Of a DNA stretch of 9,695 bases, positions 6,297 to 9,695 are shown one piece after another. Source of the DNA: DASSZN01 sp035702805 (GTDB lineage Bacteria > Chloroflexota > Chloroflexia > Thermomicrobiales > Thermomicrobiaceae). The notes under the pieces are model-generated. The model was not told where the DNA came from, did not search any database, and saw nothing but the letters and a program-made list of their open reading frames with translations. The DNA is taken from assembly GCA_035702805.1 (NCBI GenBank), contig DASSZN010000277.1, positions 1 through 9,695 of the forward strand. Direction: 5' to 3'. Position 1 is the first letter of the stretch; every line of letters starts with the position of its first letter. Both the position numbers and the translations under genes were made by a program.

Positions 6297-6900
6297 ATGG
6301 AGGAGAGCACGGCCGCGCTCGCGTCGACCATCGGTGCCCGGGTCCGGCTGGCCCGGCAGTCGCGACGCTGGACGCTCGACCTGCTGGCGCGCCGCCGGGG
6401 TCAGCCGCCGGATGGTCGTCAGCGTCGAGCAGGGTCAGGCGAACCCCAGCGTGGCGACCCTGCTGAAGCTCAGCGACGCGCTGGGGATCGGGCTGCCGGC
6501 GCTGGTCGCGCCACCCGAGCCCCGGCCAGTGAGGGTCACCCGCCACGGTGACGGCGCGGTGCTCTGGAGCAGCGACGCCGGCGGTCGCGGCGCGCTGGTC
6601 GCCGGCACCGAACCCCCGGACGTGGTCGAGCTGTGGGACTGGACGCTGGCTCCGGGAGACCGGCACGCCGGCGAGGCCCACGCGCCCGGCACCCGGGTGC
6701 TCATGCAGGTGCTGCGGGGCACGGTCGTGGTCGAGGTCGCCGGCCATACGGTCGATCTCGCGGCCGGCGACGCGGCCGCGTTCCCCGGCGACGTGCCGCA
6801 CGCCTACGCTAATTCGGGCACGCAGCCGGCGCGGTTCTCCCTGGCCGTCTTCGAGCCGGGCGTGGGGCCGCGATCGCGGTCGGAGGGTGGCAATGTCTGA
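6297..6900 (+). CDS. XRE-family regulator with C-terminal cupin domain, frameshifted
   Basis: A DNA-binding regulator with an N-terminal helix-turn-helix and a C-terminal cupin_2 barrel, about 200 residues in all. The N-terminus reads from ATG 6297 (MEESTAALASTIGARVRLAR, then WTLDLLARR). Near 6390-6400 the homology moves to another frame, continuing AGVSRRMVVSVEQGQANPSV and LLKLSDALGIGLPALV to the TGA at 6898-6900. Restoring two bases (GC) in GCGCGCCGCCGGGG would give the canonical LARRAGVS and one intact frame. The cupin part contains APGDRHAGEAHAPGTRVLMQ, LRGTVVVEV and AAGDAAAFPGDVPHAY. The lesion breaks the HTH, so it is either a pseudogene or a sequencing error in a GC run. The downstream B3/4 gene overlaps its end, suggesting a conserved pair. 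In the second frame an ATG at 6289 precedes it but gives non-homologous sequence. Confidence 0.85.
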
Positions 6901-7633
6901 CCTCGGCTTGCTCCAGGACTTCCTCGATGGCGGCTCCGTCGAGCCCGCCGTCTTCGCGCTGCGGCCGGACTACCGCGTTCTGATGCTGGCCGTGGACGGG
7001 CTGGTTCCCGGCCCGAGCGACCGGGAGAGCGACGCGCTGCTCGCCGCGGCGGAGGCCGCCGCCCGCGAGGCGCTCCGCGACCGGCCGGTGGCCGATCTGC
7101 CGCACGTGGCGGCGTGGCGGGAGGCGTACCGGGCCTTCGGCGCGAAGCCGCAGCGCACCCGCAATAGCCTGGAGGCGCTCCTGCGCCGGGCGGAGTCCGG
7201 CCTGCCCCGGGTAAACCGGCTGACCGACCTCTACAACGCGATGTCGGTGCTGCACCAGGTCCCGCTCGGCGGCGAGGACCTGACGCGCTACGCCGGGTCG
7301 CCGCGGCTGATCCGCGCTACCGGCACGGAGCCCTTCGACACCGCGGCCAACGGCGTCGAGGCGATCGAGTATCCGGAAGTCGACGAGGTGGTGTGGTGCG
7401 ACGACGCCGGGGTGACCTGCCGGCTCTGGAACTGGCGCCAGGCGCGCCGCACCCGGCTGCGCGACGACACCACGGCGGCGCTCTTCATCCTCGACGCGCT
7501 CGCGCCGATGAGCGACGCGGCCCTCCACGCCGCCGCCGACGACCTGGTCGCCCACCTGAGGCGGCTCGGCCCCGACGTGCGCGCCGCGCGCCGCCTGATC
7601 GGCGCCGGCTCGCCAGGCGATCATCCGGGCTGA
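6893..7633 (+). CDS. B3/4 domain-containing protein
   Basis: A 246-residue stand-alone protein with the B3/B4 domain known from the editing region of phenylalanyl-tRNA synthetase beta. Free-standing members are of uncertain function; trans-editing or amino-acid-related binding is proposed only by analogy. Visible family blocks: AWREAYRAFGAKPQRTRNSL (74-93), LPRVNRLTDLYNAMSVLHQV (104-123) with PLGGEDL, and CRLWNWRQARRTRLRDDTTA (176-195), where the WNWRQ block is typical of these stand-alone proteins. Start ATG 6893 overlaps the regulator's stop in ATGTCTGA, with GGAGGGTGG just upstream. The gene is intact, but a piece of it (codons 182-217) is repeated at the right end of the window. A hairpin at 7655-7673 follows. 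Confidence 0.9.
   Translation: MSDLGLLQDFLDGGSVEPAVFALRPDYRVLMLAVDGLVPGPSDRESDALLAAAEAAAREALRDRPVADLPHVAAWREAYRAFGAKPQRTRNSLEALLRRAESGLPRVNRLTDLYNAMSVLHQVPLGGEDLTRYAGSPRLIRATGTEPFDTAANGVEAIEYPEVDEVVWCDDAGVTCRLWNWRQARRTRLRDDTTAALFILDALAPMSDAALHAAADDLVAHLRRLGPDVRAARRLIGAGSPGDHPG
7436..7542 (+). repeat. Direct repeat, copy 1 (inside the B3/4 gene)
   Basis: This part of the intact B3/4 gene (codons 182 to 217) matches 9589-9695 at 104 of 107 aligned bases without gaps, at a distance of 2153 bp. Just to its left, similarity fades within about a dozen bases (a gapped GGCTC-GAACTGG versus GGCTGCGACTG). The right limit is unknown because copy 2 runs off the window. Confidence 0.95.
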
Positions 7634-7654
7634 CGGCGGGCCGGTGGGGCGCGG

Positions 7655-7673
7655 CGTCCGGCAGGGCCGGACG
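7655..7673 (+). terminator. Hairpin after the B3/4 gene
   Basis: CGTCCGGC (7655-7662) and GCCGGACG (7666-7673) form a perfect 8-bp stem with loop AGG, 22 bases after the B3/4 stop codon. No T-tract follows, so termination is plausible but not proven. Confidence 0.5.
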
Positions 7674-7718
7674 GCGTCTGCGGCCCGGTTCGGGCAGCAC
7701 GGCAAGGAGTGGTGACCC

Positions 7719-8122
7719 GTGGACGCCACGCGCGGGGTCGGCGACGTCGTGACGGCCTTCGTGGCCGAGCTCACCGGGCGTCCGCTCGCCGAGCTGCCGG
7801 ACCCGTCCGCGTCCGGCGACGAGTGGCCGGCCGTGCTGGGCCAGTGGCCGGCGCGACCGGACTGCGGGCTGGTGGTGATCGCCGAGCCGGAGCCGCCACG
7901 CCGGGCATCGACCTCAACGCGCCGGTGGGGCGGGAGTTCACGGTCGGGCCGGTGCGCGCGCTGGGCCGGCGCCGGTGCGAGCCGTGCGGGCACCGGCAGC
8001 GCCTGACCCGGCCGGGCGTGGTCGCGGGGCTCGTCCACCGGGGGCTGCGCGCCGACATTCTGAGCGACGGCGAGATCCGCCTGGGGGTCACCATCGCGGC
8101 GGCCGGTCGGTCGCGCTGCTGA
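7719..8122 (+). pseudogene. Broken gene: unknown N-terminus joined out of frame to a MOSC-domain C-terminus
   Basis: A start with AAGGAG (7704-7709) and GTG at 7719 opens a coding-like frame (VDATRGVGDVVTAFVAELTG, then LVVIAEPEPP) that is convincing to about 7895. From about 7895 a different frame reads TPGIDLNAPVGREFTVGPVR and RRRCEPCGHRQRLTRPG, then GLRADILSDGEIRLG, to TGA 8120-8122. That second part is the C-terminal half of a MOSC domain (molybdenum-cofactor sulfurase C-terminal fold), including its CEPC segment with the family's conserved Cys. The MOSC N-terminal half is absent, and the first 60 residues do not look like one to me. So this looks like a deletion or recombination junction near 7895 rather than a simple frameshift, though a plain frameshift in an atypical MOSC protein remains possible. 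Probably non-functional. Confidence 0.7.
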
Positions 8123-8133
8123 GCGCGTCGCGA

Positions 8134-8159
8134 GGTGCGTCAACCACTGGGGTGGCACC
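8134..8159. terminator. Weak hairpin between the MOSC fragment and mazF
   Basis: GGTGC (8134-8138) can pair with GCACC (8155-8159), with CCAC (8144-8147) and GTGG (8152-8155) as a competing inner stem. It lies between convergent ends (8122 and 8174). Short arms and no T-tract make this a low-confidence terminator. Confidence 0.22.
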
Positions 8160-8173
8160 GGCCGCTGTCGTAA

Positions 8174-8599
8174 CTACGCCGTGTAGGGGAGACCGAGGAT
8201 GATCCTGAGGCGATCGTCGACCTCATCGATGCGCTGATCCGACAGGCGTCCGGCTGGCCCGACTCCGGTGAAGCGGAGCAAGGAGACGGTCTGGATCTTG
8301 TCGCAGAGGATGGTCCCCCCGTCTTGAAGCCTGGGCTGCGTCCCCGGGCCATAGAGCCCCGTTTCATCCGAGTCGTACCAGACGTGGAACGGGAGCGGGC
8401 GCGTCGTTCTCGTGCGGGTGAGCGGGGCGACCATGACGAGCTGCTGCGGGCCGGCGTTGAAGGCGTCGATCGAGATGATGAGGGCGGGGCGTGTCCCGGC
8501 CTGCTCGTGACCGGCTGAGCGTTCGACGGGGATGAAGCTGACCCACCAGATCTCGCCCCGCCGCGGCGCTCGGTTCGGCAGCGGTCGCTGCCGGCTCAC
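8174..8599 (-). CDS. mazF: Type II toxin, PemK/MazF family
   Basis: A 141-residue toxin of the MazF/PemK/CcdB fold, expected to be a ribosome-independent endoribonuclease cutting RNA at a short motif. Family blocks in order: RRGEIWWVSF (13-22) with the conserved Arg-Gly-Glu, GTRPALIISIDAFN (35-48), LVMVAPLTRT (54-63), PFHVW (70-74), and ILCDKIQTVS (97-106), the counterpart of CDQIRTV. All conserved residues I can check are present and length is slightly above the usual 110-120, with a short Arg/Pro-rich N-terminus. Start is GTG 8599, overlapping the antitoxin's TGA as GTGA, so toxin translation depends on antitoxin translation. Gene order antitoxin-toxin is canonical. Looks intact and active in principle. 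Confidence 0.92.
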   Translation of the reverse strand: MSRQRPLPNRAPRRGEIWWVSFIPVERSAGHEQAGTRPALIISIDAFNAGPQQLVMVAPLTRTRTTRPLPFHVWYDSDETGLYGPGTQPRLQDGGTILCDKIQTVSLLRFTGVGPAGRLSDQRIDEVDDRLRIILGLPYTA

Positions 8600-8868
8600 G
8601 CCCTGTCCTCAGGGAGCCCATCGGAGACGACCTGGTCCCAGCACTCGTACTCCTGCCGCAGCGCGGCGATCGCGTCGGGATCCTCCTCGGCGAGCTCTGC
8701 CCACATGGTGTTGTGCAGCCTGGTGATGACCTCGGCGCGGTAGCGCTCGAGCGCCCGCTCCAGGACGTGCCCCATGCTCGCATGCTCGATCTCCGCGGCC
8801 TCCTGGAGCCAGCGGTGGGCTCGGGTGCTGATCTGAACCGAGTGGCGCTGGGCGACGGACGACGACAT
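8596..8868 (-). CDS. Antitoxin of the MazF pair, ribbon-helix-helix-like
   Basis: A 90-residue cognate antitoxin. The N-terminal half (RHSVQISTRAHRWLQEAAEI, then HASMGHVLERALERYRAE) has the strand-helix-helix pattern of CopG/Arc-type ribbon-helix-helix DNA-binding proteins. The acidic C-terminal half (AELAEEDPDAIAAL, ECWDQVVSDGLPEDRA) is the likely toxin-binding part. It would neutralise MazF and, with it, repress the operon. ATG 8868 is chosen because GGAGGAG lies seven bases upstream on the minus strand; the open frame further upstream would cross the operator and is not protein-like. It is not a classical AbrB-fold MazE, so I give no symbol. The stop overlaps the toxin start by four bases. 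Confidence 0.85.
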   Translation of the reverse strand: MSSSVAQRHSVQISTRAHRWLQEAAEIEHASMGHVLERALERYRAEVITRLHNTMWAELAEEDPDAIAALRQEYECWDQVVSDGLPEDRA

Positions 8869-8904
8869 GGGCGCACTCCTCCCGGTTACGGTGTCGACGG
8901 TGCT

Positions 8905-8922
8905 GTGTACATGATTGTACAC
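8905..8922. promoter_or_regulatory. Toxin-antitoxin operator: perfect 18-bp palindrome
   Basis: GTGTACA (8905-8911), TGAT, TGTACAC (8916-8922) form perfect 7-bp inverted arms, A/T-rich in a GC-rich region, 37-54 bases upstream of the antitoxin ATG. The palindrome overlaps the predicted -10 (8914-8919), so binding by the antitoxin or its complex with MazF would block transcription. A ribbon-helix-helix dimer pair is a natural partner for such a site. Confidence 0.75.
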
Positions 8923-8942
8923 GCACGTAGGCAGCGTGCCAC
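8914..8942 (-). promoter_or_regulatory. Toxin-antitoxin promoter
   Basis: On the minus strand GTGGCA (8937-8942) and TACAAT (8914-8919) are 17 bases apart; TACAAT differs from consensus at one position. Transcription should start near 8907, leaving a leader of about 40 nt with the GGAGGAG site. The -10 lies within the palindrome 8905-8922. Confidence 0.6.
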
Positions 8943-9001
8943 GACCGCCGAACGGTGTCAATCCGCATCTGACCGCCGTGGCACCTCACCGAGCGTAGGG
9001 T

Positions 9002-9091
9002 TGCTCCCCGGTCACGGACGCGGCCCCACGGTGATCTGCCAAACCCGAGTCCCACAACTAGGCTCTGGCGCACTTTCGGTGACCGGAGCAG
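9002..9091. repeat. Inverted repeat around a possible IS end
   Basis: TGCTCCCCGGTCAC (9002-9015) is the reverse complement of GTGACCGGAGCA (9080-9091) apart from two extra C. Between them are two outward-looking termini: GGCTCTGGCGCACTTTCGG from 9061 rightwards and, on the other strand, GGGACTCGGGTTTGGC reading leftwards from about 9053. This non-coding stretch (8923-9130) otherwise holds only the toxin-antitoxin promoter and the hairpin at 9111-9130. Confidence 0.4.
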
Positions 9092-9110
9092 GCGGTGCAT
9101 CCTCGGCCAG

Positions 9111-9130
9111 GGGACCGCGTCGGCGGTCCC
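9111..9130 (-). terminator. Perfect hairpin abutting the transposase stop codon
   Basis: GGGACCGC (9111-9118), loop GTCG, GCGGTCCC (9123-9130) is a perfect 8-bp stem with a tetraloop. It begins at the base immediately after the transposase stop codon (9131-9133). It could terminate the transposase transcript or be a structural part of the element's end. Confidence 0.5.
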
Positions 9131-9580
9131 TCACGCCGCGCGCAGCACCCGGATCCGCAGCAGGTCGAAGCCCGCGCGCCCGTACATCTGCCGCTTTACG
9201 AGCTTCAGCTTGGTCACCTTGCCCTCGGTTACGGCATTGCTCCACTCCTCCACGATCGGAGCCCGCACCGCAGCCTGATCGCGCTGGAGCCCCGCGGCGA
9301 ACGCACGCAACTCCGGTGGCCCGGCATGCGCCTCCGTCAGCCAGCCATCGAACGCCCCGCCATCGCGCTCCCGCAGCAGGCGCCGGAAGCGCTGGACCAG
9401 AGCATGTGCCGTCGGGATGTCCGGCACCGCCGCTTCCCGTCGCGCGACCTCCGCCTGCTCGGCTGCTGAGCGCTCCGCCGGCGCACGGAGCAGGAGCCAG
9501 GCCGAGCCGCGCGGTCCCCGCTGCGGTGGGTCGCGTGCCAGTGGCTCATCCGGTCGATCTTTCCCGGATGGCCGGGGGGC
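9131..9580 (-). pseudogene. ISL3-family transposase, C-terminal fragment
   Basis: About 150 residues of the C-terminal end of a DDE transposase of the ISL3 family, which normally has 400-550 residues. Recognisable text includes QRGPRGSAWLLLRAP, LVQRFRRLLRERDG, ELRAFAAGLQRDQAAVRAPI, EEWSNAVTEGKVTKLKLVKR and QMYGRAGFDLLRIRVL. The Glu in SNAVTEG corresponds to the catalytic E of the DDE triad; both Asp residues lie in the missing part, so it cannot be active. The reading frame has no credible start and loses family similarity near 9560-9580, where B3/4-derived DNA begins in the opposite orientation. The true break point may be anywhere in that 30-base interval. Confidence 0.85.
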
Positions 9581-9588
9581 TGCGACTG

Positions 9589-9695
9589 CGCCAGGCACGC
9601 CGCACCCAGCTGCGCGACGTCACCACGGCGGCGCTCTTCATCCTCGACGCGCTCGCGCCGATGAGCGACGCGGCCCTCCACGCCGCCGCCGACGA
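9589..9695 (+). pseudogene. Direct repeat, copy 2: internal fragment of a second B3/4 gene
   Basis: This 107-base segment equals 7436-7542 except at three positions and keeps the reading frame (RQARRTQLRDVTTAALFILD and onward). One change is silent (GCG to GCA, Ala184) and two alter the protein (Arg188 to Gln, Asp192 to Val). It has no upstream B3/4 sequence: to its left is transposase DNA. It runs off the window, so whether the C-terminus and anything beyond is also duplicated is unknown. Confidence 0.93.

Larger units (their letters stand above)
9061..9588 (-). mobile_element. Remnant of an ISL3-family insertion sequence
   Basis: The remnant consists of the C-terminal part of an ISL3-type transposase (9131 to about 9580) and a candidate terminal sequence starting GGCTCTGGCGCACTTTCGG at 9061. 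GGCTCT-like ends are my recollection of the family, not something verified here. The other end and the transposase N-terminal two thirds are absent: the sequence switches to the B3/4 duplicate at about 9580-9589. If 9061 is the true end, the flanking target-site copy would be around 9053-9060 (CACAACTA), but its partner is lost. Confidence 0.6.

Noticed and set aside
9040..9060. tRNA-like 3' end (CCCGAGTCCCAC)
   Set aside because: It resembles part of a T-arm, but there is no TTC loop, acceptor partner or anticodon arm around it.
9012..9245. Minus-strand frame of 77 codons overlapping the transposase end
   Set aside because: It reads the transposase C-terminus in the wrong frame and then crosses the hairpin and candidate IS end; there is no ribosome binding site or family text.
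7719..9590. A defence island
   Set aside because: Only a toxin-antitoxin pair and transposase debris are present; no nuclease, helicase, methylase or other defence-type effector accompanies them.
1..9695. CRISPR arrays, rRNA or tRNA genes, a phage module, or a replication origin
   Set aside because: No regularly spaced repeats, no cloverleaf or rRNA-like stretches, no phage structural genes and no clustered DnaA-box-like words were seen on either strand.

Overview
The window is about 70% G+C with strongly G/C-biased third codon positions, and it is gene-dense. Its mix of families (DUF711, an LmbE/PIG-L deacetylase, an ECF S component beside a BtuF-like protein, ISL3-type transposase debris) suits a high-GC Chloroflexota bacterium of the Thermomicrobia/Sphaerobacter kind. 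A high-GC actinobacterium cannot be excluded from the sequence alone.

Layout. Positions 1-631 (minus) hold most of a PIG-L/LmbE zinc deacetylase whose C-terminus runs off the left edge. It is divergent from a complete DUF711 (UPF0210-like) gene at 979-2175 (plus). That gene converges on a small unknown gene at 2195-2419 (minus), and both stop codons lie inside one hairpin. A two-gene ABC-2 exporter follows on the minus strand (ATPase 3307-4239, permease 2573-3310, ATGA overlap). Divergent from it is a plus-strand pair: a BtuF-type cobalamin-binding-fold protein without a signal peptide (4448-5404) and an ECF transporter S component (5401-6267), coupled by GTGA. Next are an XRE-cupin regulator with a frameshift in its helix-turn-helix (6297-6900) and a B3/4-domain protein (6893-7633), coupled by ATGTCTGA.

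From about 7634 to the right edge the DNA looks like a rearranged accessory patch. It holds a MOSC-domain C-terminus joined out of frame to an unrelated-looking N-terminus (7719-8122). An apparently intact toxin-antitoxin pair follows (MazF/PemK toxin 8174-8599, ribbon-helix-helix-like antitoxin 8596-8868, minus), with an 18-bp perfect palindrome over its predicted -10. After that comes the C-terminal third of an ISL3-family transposase (9131 to about 9580, minus) with a possible IS end near 9061. The last 107 bases (9589-9695) are a near-identical second copy of an internal piece of the B3/4 gene (104 of 107 bases equal to 7436-7542).

How the genes work together. The BtuF-like/S-component pair suggests corrinoid uptake or handling, with the ECF energising module elsewhere. 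The ABC-2 pair is a self-contained exporter. The XRE-cupin/B3-4 pair is probably a regulator and its partner. The toxin-antitoxin pair is probably autoregulated. The strongest leads for follow-up are the signal-less binding protein coupled to an S component, the transposase-associated partial duplication of the B3/4 gene, and the recurrent CATAGT promoter-like elements.
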